Positions 10,935-22,199 of a DNA stretch of 64,000 bases are shown one piece after another; position 1 is the stretch's first letter, and each line of letters begins with the position of its first letter. The notes under the pieces were generated by a model that searched no databases, was not told the origin of the DNA, and saw only the letters and a program-made list of their open reading frames with translations. The position numbers and the translations under genes were made by a program. This DNA is from Isoetes taiwanensis (Eukaryota > Streptophyta > Lycopodiopsida > Isoetales > Isoetaceae): assembly GCA_021234155.1 (NCBI GenBank), contig JAJEKV010000053.1, forward strand, positions 4,990,488 through 5,054,487. Reading direction: 5' to 3'.

Positions 10935-13657
10935 TTAAAGATTATGGCTCCTAGTAACTCTTTTAGAGCTATTTCTTGTATTAGCAGCTGGAGTACCAGA
11001 GATAACAGTAGACCTTTTGGACTTTTTGGATTTATTCTTATGCTTCTTGGTGGTCTGTCTATTCAAGCCATTGGAATTATGATTATTCTCACAACCTATG
11101 AGAGGATTGCTGATAAGGAAGGAGTCATCTTCCCAAATATCAGAGGAAGATAAGTTTTGAGGAGGTTTGTTATTTTCTTTATCCAAATCAGCATCTGTGT
11201 CAGAGTTTGAGGCATGAGAACAAGACCAAAATTTAGATTTACAACAGGTATGTAATTCAGGAGAATCTAAGTTCTGAGAAGGAGGCAGGATGGATTTATC
11301 ATAATTAGTAATTCCATCAATATCCTTGAGAACAGGGATGCTGTCATTTGAAAGAACTTTATTATTTAAATTATAAGAAGCAATGACTAGAATGGAAGGA
11401 TCTTGCCTGGTTTTGTCTCCAAGTTGGGAGTTGACTTGCTGAGTGTTGAAATCTTGAGCCTCAATTTCCTTAGATACTACTGAGCTGACCACTGAGCTGA
11501 CCCCTGAGCTGACCCATGCAGTATTTTGGAATTTCCCTTGTAGATCTTGATCTGTAATTCTGTCACATGAGGCTGATGTGTTTGTGAAATCACTGACCAT
11601 AGAATGTTGTTGATTTTGCATATGAGAGCATCCATTTGGCTGAACTTCCTCAACACCAACTGATGGCATGACTGACAATTCTTTTATCAGGAATTCTGTG
11701 TAAGGGGAAATAATCTCATGATGATTATTTGATGGGGGGGAGTGAAGTTCAATTAAGGTAGGTGGTGAGAGGTCAATGAGATTGTTTTGTGTGGGCTGAG
11801 CAAGAGATGAATTAGCAGGATAGATGGGATCAAAAATGTCTTGAATGATGGGGGCGGCAGAAAAGTTGACATTATCACTTGTTTTCACATTTGACTCCAT
11901 AAGACCTTCAGTGCAATCATCCTTTAGGTCAGCAAGGACACTGAAGTTGTTATGACAAGGAATGTCGTGATCATCTTGATCAGAATGATCAGAGTGATCA
12001 GAAAGAACAATATGATCCTTGACACATGTAGCATCTTTTCCAGAAATATCTTGAGAACCGTTACACTGCTCGTCTTCCTTGAGATCAATTCTTTTTTCCA
12101 TAATTAATGGAACTTCATAGTCTTTGCTGGTAGATGCATCAGAGATACTACCAACAACTGTGAAATCTTTTCCTGAGTTATGAATGCCCAATTCTCCAGT
12201 CACAGTAGAATTTGATGGAGCTTTGTTTGAATTAGCATCCATAAGAATGTTTGCCAGAGTGCCATGAAGATCGAAACTTGAGGAAATAGGCATTTTACCT
12301 TTGAGAAATGTCTCCTTATTAGAATCTACAATGTTATTCTTAGCAGAATAAATCTTTGTGGAATCAGAGCCATTGGTGTTGATAGCTGCAGCAGTAGAGT
12401 TTCCCTTTATAGTAACACTTTTGTTGAGAATTTTGACTTTAGATTGACTGTCAAGAGCATAAGTGAATTTATGTGCATAAATAGAAGCAGAATCTTTGAT
12501 GGACTGTTGCTGAGCCTTTAATTCTCTTTGCCTGGACCATTAACTCTTTTCCAAGTCATGAATTGTCCATTGTCATCAGATTTAATGGTTTCTTTGGCAT
12601 GAGGAACAGGAGCCTCATGGCAACTGAGGTCTTCATTAATCTCTGAGTTTTCTTGAGCTGAATCACAGAGGTCCTGATGATTGTGTCTCTGATTACATCT
12701 TTGACATAAATTTGGTAAGCCAACCCATTTAAGTTTCAAGTTAATTTTATTTCCATAAAAGTCAATGATAGGCACTGAAGTAGGGACATGTTTGGAGATG
12801 TCAATTTGAGCAAAGCATTTGGGAGGTCTGTATGGTGAGTATTCAAATGCAAGGTATGTGCCAATGGAGTTAAATATTTTTGAGAAGCAGTCATCATTCC
12901 AGTATATTGGGTTGAGATCACTCATGGTGACAGAGGCAACTTGGAATTTCTTGAACTCATTCAAAGGTAAAGTGGGAAACCATTTGAGGAAAGAAATCTG
13001 ATATGTATCACAAGTGGATCTGCCAAGTTTCAGCAGAAAATTGGAGGTTCTTTCACATCCACATTCTGCTAAGAGATAGGGGTAATTGAGCCAGTATATT
13101 GAGTTAATGGTAATCCCTTTATGCATTCTAAACAAATGATCCCAAAGTTTCTCAATTTTAAGGCCAACTGAGTCAACCTTTATAATGACAGCACATTTAG
13201 ATAGACAGTCAATTCTAGAAGAAATCAGAGGAGAATTCAAATGGATACCTCTGAAAGGTTGGACATTGACTGGTGATCTTGATTGCTGATATGCAAATTC
13301 CTCGGCAAGATCTTGATCAGTAATGATAGGCTCAGTAGGTCTCGGTACCAATTGCGGAGGAGCTCCATTGGCATCAACAGCAGGATCATTGGCTAGATTG
13401 TCCCATCGAGGTGGAGAAGTACAGAAGTAATGCATTTCTTTAGTAGGACAAATCAGGTCAGAGAAATCCCCAAATTTTAAAACTTTAGAAGGATCAGAGT
13501 TGAAAGAGCTTAACTGAGATAGGAGGCCGGATCTCTGGTCAGCAGGTAGGAGTATAAAGTTATGAAGCAAAGCCAAAGACTGAGTATTTAGGTTAGGCGG
13601 AATGGGTGGCAATTGAGGAATTTGAATATTTTGAATTTTTGAGGTATATTTAGCCAT
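10935..13657 (-). pseudogene. LINE ORF1: nucleic-acid-binding protein with CCHC knuckle
   Basis: The N-terminal frame (12518-13657, 379 codons) holds a DUF4283-like region ending in a zinc-knuckle-like CQRCNQRHNHQDLC. The frame breaks by one base near 12535-12542. The other frame then stays open from about 12540 through the ATG at 12293 to the stop at 10935. The apparent middle ORF is therefore the C-terminal half of ORF1, a polar, Ser/Asn/Asp-rich tail ending in a basic patch (KKHKNKSKKSKR). The whole is about 900 codons. It would bind LINE RNA in the RNP. The stop is 35 bp before the ORF2 ATG, typical of a bicistronic LINE. Confidence 0.85.
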
Positions 13658-13820
13658 TAAAGCAAGAAAAGGTTAAAGGTAAAGAAGAAGGCAGGGGATG
13701 GTGATAAAGATGGACGAGAGTGGAAAAAGAGGCAATGGGAGATAGGAAAAAAATTAAATTGAAACTAGAATTGACTTACCAAATTATAGTCAAAGAAAAT
13801 TGAGTCCCCATTGCAGATCA

Positions 13821-14165
13821 TCAATCAGAATAAATCTTGACCGAGATCTTTTGATCGGACCAGTTGCAAAATACTTGAAAATGAGCAGTGGGAGAGATGT
13901 TTCTTTTCCCTGTAAATTCCAAAGTCCAAGCTTCAATGATCTCGTTTGCGAATTCTTCAGAGTCCGGTACAAAGGAGTATTCGGGTTGAAATAGGTGATC
14001 AGGGAAGAACTGCTTGCAAAAGAATTGATACCAGAGTTCAGAGAAGGAGCCTTGTAGAAAACCACAAGAAATTCTTTGATCCTGCTTCAGAATTGTAAAG
14101 AATTTTATGTCCATAGATAGATCAGAGCACGGGGAATGCAATGGAATCCGGCTGGAATCAAGCAA
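13821..14165 (-). CDS. possible leader ORF of the LINE, 114 codons
   Basis: It lies between the LINE 5' end and ORF1, in the sense direction. The product has no domain I recognise and overlaps another short sense frame (13790-14065), so it may be part of a non-coding leader. It is listed because it fills most of the space in front of ORF1. Confidence 0.2.
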   Translation of the reverse strand: MLDSSRIPLHSPCSDLSMDIKFFTILKQDQRISCGFLQGSFSELWYQFFCKQFFPDHLFQPEYSFVPDSEEFANEIIEAWTLEFTGKRNISPTAHFQVFCNWSDQKISVKIYSD

Positions 14166-14301
14166 AGGAGGGGATCAATCAAGCAGAGAATAGAGAAACG
14201 GGGCCAAAACTAAGCCAAGAAGTTTAAAATTCGAAAAAGACAAAAAAATCAAGAAAATAGGCGCTCATTTTTTTCAGAATCGTTGCTTTTTACAGATGCC
14301 G

Positions 14302-14314
14302 TCATAAGCATTAT
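14302..14314. repeat. right target-site duplication of the LINE (13 bp)
   Basis: Perfect copy of 6348-6360, directly next to the element's 5' end. Confidence 0.93.
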
Positions 14315-17143
14315 AACAAAACCAGCATCAATAGATGGCACTAATTTATTCTAGACCAAAAAAACATGATGAGGTTCTTGCATCACATTCATTGCGTCTC
14401 TGTAGGTGCCTCTTATAGGCAACTGCATTGGGGAGTTGTAATAGTATGATTACACTTGAATTTCTTTAAATTATAAGGGATGTCATTTTTCTTGCTTGGC
14501 TTGCCCTACGTAACCCCCCCGTGTGAATATGCACCCAAACCAGAGGGGGTTTAAGGGGGATTTTAATTTAAATGTGTTAAATGCAATGGTTTGTGTTAAT
14601 AATGTTAATGGTAGTTGTGTGTTAATTGTTATATTAAAAAAAATTTTGGGCCCTTCGGGCCCTAACTAAAACAAACATAGGCAAACTTCATGGGCCTAAA
14701 CATTAATTACTAAAAAGCACAATAACATCAAGACAAACAAATTATTTCTATTGCAAACAACTATGAGTACATTTTGTGCAATCAATATTTAGCATTATAT
14801 TCATTATATTCATTATCTATAATCTGAATATTGCAATACAAGAATCATGTAAACTATTGTAAACTACACATTTCATGCATATGCTCGCATATGGTAGCAT
14901 GTGCTAGTATCAATGCAAACTGCTTTGCCCCGAAGCACATAATCTGTAACATCCGGTGCAAGATCTCCAACAAATATGGAATGATTTGGACCGAATCACC
15001 ACCTTTTGCCCTCTATGCCAAAAATGTTGACCTAGACCTTAAGCATGGAACTTTGCTGCAAAGCTGTGGCATTTTGTTTGCAGATTGAAACTTAAGTGAA
15101 TAATTTTGCTATCTGCTGGAAGAGAATATTGCTACTAAACACATTAAAAACTAGAGTATGCTAAGTATGAGAGCTTAGTTAGATTTTAAATACTCGGAAA
15201 GAGAGACCGAATAGAACTAGTTGCAAGTGGTATTTGAATAATAGAAAGTCCGGGTCACCGGGCCGCCATCGCCATAGCCAATAGAATAGCCATAGCCATG
15301 GCCACTACTTAGCCAAGAAGCTCTCCGGCCGCTCCATTCCACATGACCTCTGATCGTCGCCATGGGGGTCGCCAAGCTCCTAACCTAGACAAACTATGCC
15401 GATTTTGTGCCGGACCGCTCTCTTCTTCTTAGCGACATGAAACGCCCAAAAGCTTTGGACGCAAAATGCACCGGAGAAAGATTTGGCGTATCCTTGTCCG
15501 GGATATGCGGGGATCATATCGAAAAGATTTTTTCACAAGAAATCTGCCGTTAGTAGGGATGTGCTCAAAGTTTTGTCACGAATGGGAGACTAATTTGGAG
15601 AAATCTCGATGTGGATTGGGGGTTTTAGGCCCGGCATAATTTTTCAATTGCTTTATGCTCAAGGGCAAGAGCTAGAGACCGGGCTAGCTAGTATATTACA
15701 AGGAATAGATATTACAACTCCGGCTAGTCTTTTCAAGCAGAAAGCGGATGCAAAGAATTAATGACTTGCAAGTGAAGGTGAATGAGGAAGAAGGAAATTT
15801 ATCTCATCGGATGGAGAAGATCCAGGACTCTCGTAGTTAATGAGCCATTTTTTCTCGCAAAGCTTCATACCTGAGTGTCAAGTATTCTAAGGATGCTAAA
15901 GATTAAAATGGGCTATTTTAAATAACCATGCCCCTCTTTTTCCTATTACGCCATGAATGCCGGTTATAAGGACAGCTTATAAGGAAATCAAGAAAATGCA
16001 CCGATTCAACCGCTTTGTATTTGCAAGTTCTATAACCCGACGGGTAGTTGCCCTCTGGATCGGCTTTTCTGGCGAGAAATGACACATGGTTCATAGAAAA
16101 CAAAACCATTCTTGTCTTGTTTTCGTATTTTGGAGACAAGATAAAGTCGACACATTCAAATCTTTGTGTCTATAATTCCTTCAATTGAGAAACATCAAAG
16201 CCCGCAAGAATCCAAAAATCCCTTTGCATTGAGTAACCTCGCCCTTGTGTCCTCTGAAAAACAGATTTGAACGGAGGCCTTTTTACAGACGAACTATGGC
16301 AAAGCATGGCAAGAACAGGTCACGGCTTGTGCCTGGCCCTTGACCTTGAGAGATGAGCAACTGGCATTACCAATCAGACACAGAGGTGAGGAATAGAGAT
16401 GCGAAGGCAAAGAATCAAGCGTGAGGTAAGCCAAAAAACAAAGATTCCTTTGCGCATGATGCTTCCGTAAATCTGCTCCCCGTTGTCTTGGGGGCATTTC
16501 CGCGCTTTGCAACTCTGTGAGGGAAGATCGAAGATAGCAACCGAAAAAGATAGAAGCGGGGAAGGAAGCGGAGATCATGATTGAATATAGAAGCGGCTGG
16601 AAGAAACACATTGCCCTGAGAGGCTTGCATGTTCAGCCCCTAAAATAAAAAGAGGGCTTTTGTTGTGAGCCCTTGGATGTTGGACCATTGAAAAAAAAAA
16701 AGCTAAATCAACGACTAAGAAATGGTGCACTCTAGATGTACGCATTAGTACATCCATTCGAATACGCCATGAAATCTTAGGAAAACCTTTGTGAAAAGCG
16801 TACAAAAACACAAAAGAAACCCCCTGTTATTATGCTACATATTGCCCTTGAAGGGGAGGTGATAAGAAAAACTCAAGGTGTAGCTTTTCTATTAAGCAGA
16901 GGAACTTATATGGTTGTGTGACTCTTGAAGGCATTTCTTCAAAGCTGGAAGCAAACAACGAACAACCTGGAAGCTTGTTTCTTTTGGTAATGATCCAAGA
17001 AGCAAACATATCTTTCTATAGTTTTAGAAGATTTGGAGCAGAAGGATTTGTTTTGGTCAAAAGTCAATAAAGAGAATGAGAATGATTTTTTATCGTCCAC
17101 TGAGGCCAATCGGCCTATGGGACCCACAAGGAGCGCAGCAAAC
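14315..17143. other. intergenic sequence, no recognised gene
   Basis: Several short ORFs occur on both strands (for example 15918-16139 and 16294-16811 minus), but they overlap each other and match nothing I know. A perfect small hairpin GGGCCCTTCGGGCCC is at 14648-14662. The part 15240-16650 is less AT-rich than its flanks and poor in CTG/CAG. Confidence 0.4.
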
Positions 17144-17212
17144 TTATTACTGTCCGGGTTAAAAAACCCCCGCCCCGAAGGGTTTTCGAGGGAAAAACCG
17201 TGGCAGTAATAA
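17144..17212. repeat. 69-nt foldback sequence
   Basis: The ends TTATTACTG and CAGTAATAA are exact inverted copies. The inner parts also pair (GGTTAAAAAACCC with GGAAAAACC), with a C-rich/G-rich centre. It could be a tiny inverted-repeat element or a structured RNA end. It lies just downstream of the LINE-like fragment on the minus strand. Confidence 0.6.
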
Positions 17213-17220
17213 GAATGCTG

Positions 17221-17577
17221 TCAAACTGTACAAGTATACATCAATGTATATACACATGTCAAGTGTGTGCCCGAGGACATAGCTGATCTCGCATGTCCAT
17301 AACCTCCTGAATGTATGATCCCAAAGACCCGCATGAGATGCCGTGGCTCAATGTCACATGTAATGGCCGGCGTGCCCGACCAACTTAGCATAGCGTCCCT
17401 AATTTGATCATATGCTGGGCAACTTTGAAGGGTATGAGATTCATCCTCAATGACTCCCATTTGGCAGCATTGACAGAGCCTGTCCTGGCGTGGCTCACCA
17501 ATCCATCTGCCCGTCTCAATTCGAAGATAAGGATCCAAAATATCTAGCAATCCCGAGTTAAAGGTGCTGCTTTTGAT
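17221..17577 (-). pseudogene. C-terminal zf-RVT-like fragment of a non-LTR retrotransposon
   Basis: A minus-strand frame contains YLRIETGRWIGEPRQDRLCQ, then CCQMG, EDESHTL and SCPAYDQIR. This is the Cys/His pattern (C, C, H, C) seen after the RT domain of many LINEs. No ATG opens the frame; the tracked start at 17550 is TTG and the frame extends to about 17577. No RT motifs lie upstream within reach, so this is a truncated 3' piece, distinct from the LINE at 6361-14301. Confidence 0.6.
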
Positions 17578-19441
17578 ATAATTTTCTTTTTAGAATTTTG
17601 TTACGATCAGCCATGCTCACTAAATTGAGGACAAAATAATACTATTGAAATATTAGCTTGCTTCCTCCTAAAATATTAAATCAATGGCTGCCCTAGCAAC
17701 ATGGTGGCACCTTGCAATTTGGGTGTTCATCTTTTTTGAAATAGGATCCTTTGACTTATTTTGTAGCTACATTTAAAATTTTAATGTCTTAGGCTTTAAC
17801 TTTTGCAAATTTCAAACTATTATTGCAAGTTTGATATTCACACTACTTTATTAAGCAGCCATTGCATTTTCTGGAACCACTGCCATGATAAATTTCTTGT
17901 AGTTCTAAGTGATCCTAACATACCATAGGTTAGGATCCATGGTGTAGGACTTCGCTTGCTCCATGCTTTAAGTGCACTACACTTGCACTTTCCCATGAGG
18001 CAACAATCTGTATGGGTTCATGTATGGGTTCCACCGAACAAAATTAGCATGCAACATCAGGTCCTATATCTACCACTATATCATTTTCCTATGAGAATAC
18101 ATCCTGCATGGGTCTGCAACTCAACATATCGTTGCCATCATGCAACAATAAATTGCAGGTCTAAACATGACAATCATCCAATATTAAAATATAAAACATG
18201 ACACACCTTAAGGTTTAACGACATGCCATCTTGCTATTTAAGTCCTACATGTGCCATGCTTCATCTTCATTCTGAACAAAACAAGGGAAAACAATGGGTC
18301 CATTGTTTTCCTTGCAAATGTTAGTTGTCAGAAAATCCTTTTGGGACGAATTCCAAATTCCAGTTCATGGTTAGGCTTAGCAAGAATAACCTAGCTAGCA
18401 TGATGTCCTATGTGTAGGTCAACATAGTGCCATGTAGGTCACCCTCTTACTGATTTAATGTAAAATCAGATCCATGCCAAAATCAAGTGAGAAATCCATG
18501 GACCATGGCAGACTGAAAAACGAGATTAGAGAATATTACCATTTGAAATAATTTCAACAGAATAACGTTAATTGGCCAAGCTCCATGTTCATGGTAGGGC
18601 TCAGCTAGAAATAACCTAGCATGTACCATGTCTTATATGTGCTACACCTGCATTTTCCCTTGCAAAAATATCCATCATGGTCTAAAAGTCAAAATCCCTA
18701 TGTCAAGGTAATGTGCATGCTCCAGTTAGTTCCAAGCATCAGGATGCTAGGTCTTTGCTTAACCCTATTTATTTAGAGGAAGGTAAAAAGTTGCAACACT
18801 GTGGGCATCACCAACACAAAATGTCAATGTTTTAAAATAGCAATTTTTGTTGATTGTAAAAATATGACTTTCAAGTATGATTTAGGCCACTTCAACCTCC
18901 GGCCATGGAGGGCAACCCTCCGTGCGCAGCACCTTGTTATATGAATTTTAAAGCAAACTGTACAAATGAACCATTTATAGTCCATCAAGAGACAACTCTA
19001 GTGTTAATCTTTATCCCTGCATCAGAGTCTTCTTCATCAATCTCAACCTCTTTTGCTAAATTAATAGAAGTGTTTTTCTCTCCCATATTTTTCCTTTCTT
19101 TGCCTCTATAGTTACCTCTGCCCCTATGAACAGTCACACTTGGGGACAGAATATGTGAATACTGAAGAACAAGTTGGGATACAACTTCAAGAGCCTGATG
19201 GCAATTCCGAGAATGAGGACCCTTATGGGAGTCATTATAAAAGGCGCCATAGTCAGTGCACGCCTACAGATGATTAAATAATATTTGAATATTAAAAGGC
19301 TTTGCAAAAGCCACATGTTGAAACATTTAGCCAAATGTATTTTACTTATCTTATGAAGGAAAGACATAAAAAATATAAAATCTATAAAAAACCTAAAAAT
19401 TATAAAACAAGAAAAATGGCAAAAGGAGATGAACGTGGAAA
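17578..19441. other. intergenic sequence with diverged repeated phrases
   Basis: No gene recognised. Between 17940 and 18670 the phrase 'catg...tcctatrtgt...acacytgcattttccc' recurs in diverged form at irregular spacing, as in a worn tandem array. Confidence 0.35.
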
Positions 19442-19811
19442 AAAACCTGCTTCGAAGCTTTGCCTTCTTTGCTTTTGAATCTGTGCTCTCCTCAACGAAT
19501 TGGTGTGCTAGGTTGGATCTGCTACAACTCTTAGAGGATTTAAGGAGCATCAAAGCAAGAATTGGGTATGTGTGGATGCCGTAACTTTGTGCTATCATTG
19601 TTGTACGTTATGTCTCCTTTTTGCCATTTGAGAGCTTTCATTGTTATTTGTTCCATGTCCATCTCATGAATGCAATGATTGCATACTGTTTTGGCATTGA
19701 TTCATTGTTTTCCAATTGCGATTAGGCCTTAGATCATTCTCTGCAACTCTTGGCATCATGTTTGCGTTGGAAACTTTGGATGATGTGGTCAATTTTGCCG
19801 ATGATCTCTTG
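19442..19811 (+). other. two possible exons of an unrecognised host gene
   Basis: An open stretch to about 19567 ends at a gtatgtg donor-like site and includes LDLLQLLEDLRSIKARIG. A second open stretch, 19734-19811, is preceded by an AG acceptor and followed by gtaagtg, and reads SFSATLGIMFALETLDDVVN. The two join in frame. The second would lie in front of an intron into which element C inserted at 19990. I do not recognise the protein, and no continuation is visible in the 98 bp after 63902. This is a splice-pattern inference only. Confidence 0.25.
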
Positions 19812-19985
19812 GTAAGTGTTTGTTGTTCATGTTTTGGAAAGAGTGAGAGACTTTCCCTTCACATTTTGGTTCCGTTACGGGAACCTGGAATGGCTTAATT
19901 TGATGCTAAATATATGGTCAAATTGTCATAAGAAATTTACAGGTTTTAAAACAAACAGGTTGTGATTTCTAATTCCTAGAGGATT

Positions 19986-19990
19986 GTTCT
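19986..19990. repeat. target-site duplication of element C (left)
   Basis: GTTCT, identical to 63903-63907, directly next to the TG end of the LTR. Confidence 0.9.
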
Positions 19991-20204
19991 TGTGACGTTC
20001 CAGCATAGTATACGGTCCCAGGACGTATACTGTACTGCATCGTCACGCAGACACGCCATCCCGATTGACGTGTACGCCGACGTGTAGATAAGCAAGTAGC
20101 ACCCTACGGGGCAACTTGCAAGTGTGTGCACATTTATTCATGTGTACACTTTAGCCACTTAATTAATATAGGCAAGTGGGCCACATCCATTTATCCCACA
20201 AGCC
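19991..20204 (+). repeat. 5' LTR of C, left 214 bp
   Basis: Collinear with 62368-62581 of the 3' LTR. It ends abruptly inside the LTR and is joined to protease-coding sequence of element A. The missing LTR middle is about 1.26 kb. Confidence 0.93.
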
Positions 20205-22199
20205 AGGAGTTTATTATTTTAGTAGACTCAGGGTGTTCTCATAATTTTATTTCATGCACCATGGCCACTAAGTTAAGACTCCCAACCAGTCCCCACGACC
20301 AGCCACTTGATGTCCAAGTCGTTGATGGAAGTTCTCAAATATCTTCTGATAAAGTGGAGGACATTACCTATCGAATTCAGACTTTTCATGCATGAGATTC
20401 TTTTGCAGTCATGGAATTGACTCATATTGATATGATTATTGGTCAAGAGTGGTTGTGGAAGTATGATCCGTTCATCAGCTTTCGAAGACATGTTATGAAA
20501 CTTCAAGTGGACGGAAAAAGATATGAATTGCAAGGGGAGAGCGATTTACCATCGACTCCATTACTCTCGGCCATTCAAGTTAAGAAGTTGGTACATAAAC
20601 AACAAGCTCAATTGTTTACCTTACTTGTACATGATAAAGCATATGAAAATGAGGAAACTACGAAGGGTGTTGACTTTTCCGTCTTTCCACCTAAATTTCC
20701 TCTTCATGAATTTAAGACCTTTCTAATGCAGGACTCCAGTCCGGAGCTCCCTCCACGAAGGAGTGTGGACCATGCGATTGACATTACTCCGGGATCCGCT
20801 CCTCCATCTCGAGCTCCATATCGAGTCTCGCATCAAGAATCTTTGAAGATCGAGCGTCAGCTTGCCGATCTTCTTGAGCGAGGTTATATCCGCCCAAGTC
20901 GTAGTCCTTACGGTGCACCTGTGTTACTGGTAAAGAAAAAGGACGAGCATGCGGCTTTGTGTGGATTATCGTGCGCTCAACAAGATAACCATCAAGAATC
21001 GATACCCGCTGCCACGGATTGATGGTCTTTTAGATCGTCTTCAAGGTAGCAAATATTTTTCTAAGATTGATTTGAAAAGCGGATATCATCAGATAAGGAT
21101 TAAAGAAGGTCATGAACATAAGACGGCCTTTAGAACACACTTTGGTCACTATGAATATATGGTTATGCCTTTTGGTCTAACTAATGCCCCTGCCACATTT
21201 ATGGCAGCCATGAATGATCTATTTCGTGACCATCTTCAGAAGGGTGTTATTGTGTATCTCGATGACATTCTTGTGTATTCTAAGAGCCTAGAAGAACATG
21301 AGGAATTGGTAAAAGTTGTTTTGACTCTATTGCAAAATCATAAATATTTTATTAATCCTAAGAAAAGTTTCTTCTTTAGAGATCATATTGAATACTTGGA
21401 ACATTTTATCTCTGCCCAGGGAATTTCAGTTGATCCACAGAAGGTTATGGCAATACGCACATGGCCTGTACCAAAGAACCAACATGATGTAAGATCCTTT
21501 CTTGGTCTTGCAAGTTTTTATCGTAAGTTTGTTAAGAATTTCTCTCTAGAAGCAACACCTTTGACTAATTTGTTGCGTAAGAATGTTCCATTTCAATGGA
21601 CTCAACAAGCTGATCGAAGCTTTATGAACCTTAAGAATGCATTAACAATGGCTCCTATTTTGACCATCGCAGATCCTCACAAGCCTTATAATGTTATGAC
21701 AGATGCAAGTGATTATGGGATCGGAGCTGTAGTAATGCAAGAGGAAAAAGTTATTGCTTATGAAAATCATAAGTTTTCTAGTGTAGAAGCTAATTATTCT
21801 GTTTTATGATAAAGAATTTCTAGCTATGATTTATGCTCTCCAGAAATGGAAGCATTACTTAATGAATGCTCACTTCTGTGTTAAAACTGACCATCAAGCT
21901 TTACGCTATTATTCTACACAACCTGTTATGAATAAACAACAAGCAAGATGGCTTGCATTCATAGCCAACTTCCAGCCCTTTGAGATCATTTACATTCCTG
22001 GAAGTAAGAATGTGGTGGCAGATGCTCTGAGTCGACGAGCTTATGCTAATGCAATTTCAGTGGTCACCACTGGCTTTGCTAGCCAATTTCCATCACTTTA
22101 TAAGCACGATCCAGATTTTACGCAGCTTTTCTCTAGCTTGACTAGGAAAGAACAGAGTCAAGCCGAAATTTCTCTCTATAAAGATTATCAAATGGATAA
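20205..22199 (+). pseudogene. element A protease - reverse transcriptase - RNase H
   Basis: The aspartic protease begins with FIILVDSGCSHNFIS, so DSG is the catalytic triplet. The RT starts with YRVSHQE and RGYIRPSRSPYGAPVLLVKK. A frameshift occurs near 20945, then [36 protein letters not shown] and the catalytic VYLDDIL box follow (21250-21275). Ty3-type RNase H starts with VMTDASDYGIGAVVMQE, breaks frame near 21805, and continues to VADALSRR (about 22040). In-frame TGA codons at 20393 and around 21807 and the frame breaks show it is dead. Confidence 0.93.

Larger units (their letters stand above)
6361..14301 (-). mobile_element. full-length plant L1-type LINE, about 7.9 kb
   Basis: A minus-strand non-LTR retrotransposon. 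The 5' end is at about 14301 and the A-rich 3' tail at 6361-6392. Order in the element: leader with a possible small ORF, ORF1 (nucleic-acid-binding, CCHC knuckle), 35-bp gap, ORF2 (AP-like endonuclease, reverse transcriptase, zf-RVT), then a short extra ORF. Perfect 13-bp TSDs and an intact 5' end show a complete target-primed insertion. Only a handful of breaks are visible (one frameshift in ORF1, one stop and two frameshifts in ORF2), so the copy is fairly young but inactive. DUF4283-like ORF1 plus L1-type EN-RT is the usual plant L1 arrangement. Confidence 0.95.

Noticed and set aside
11477..11659. Repeated 'SAQ' frame within the LINE (gagctgacc repeats)
   Set aside because: Shadow frame of ORF1; the short repeat at 11480-11515 is a local slippage in its low-complexity tail.
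15240..16900. Possible organelle-derived insertion (less AT-rich, different texture)
   Set aside because: No plastid or mitochondrial gene could be recognised in any frame.
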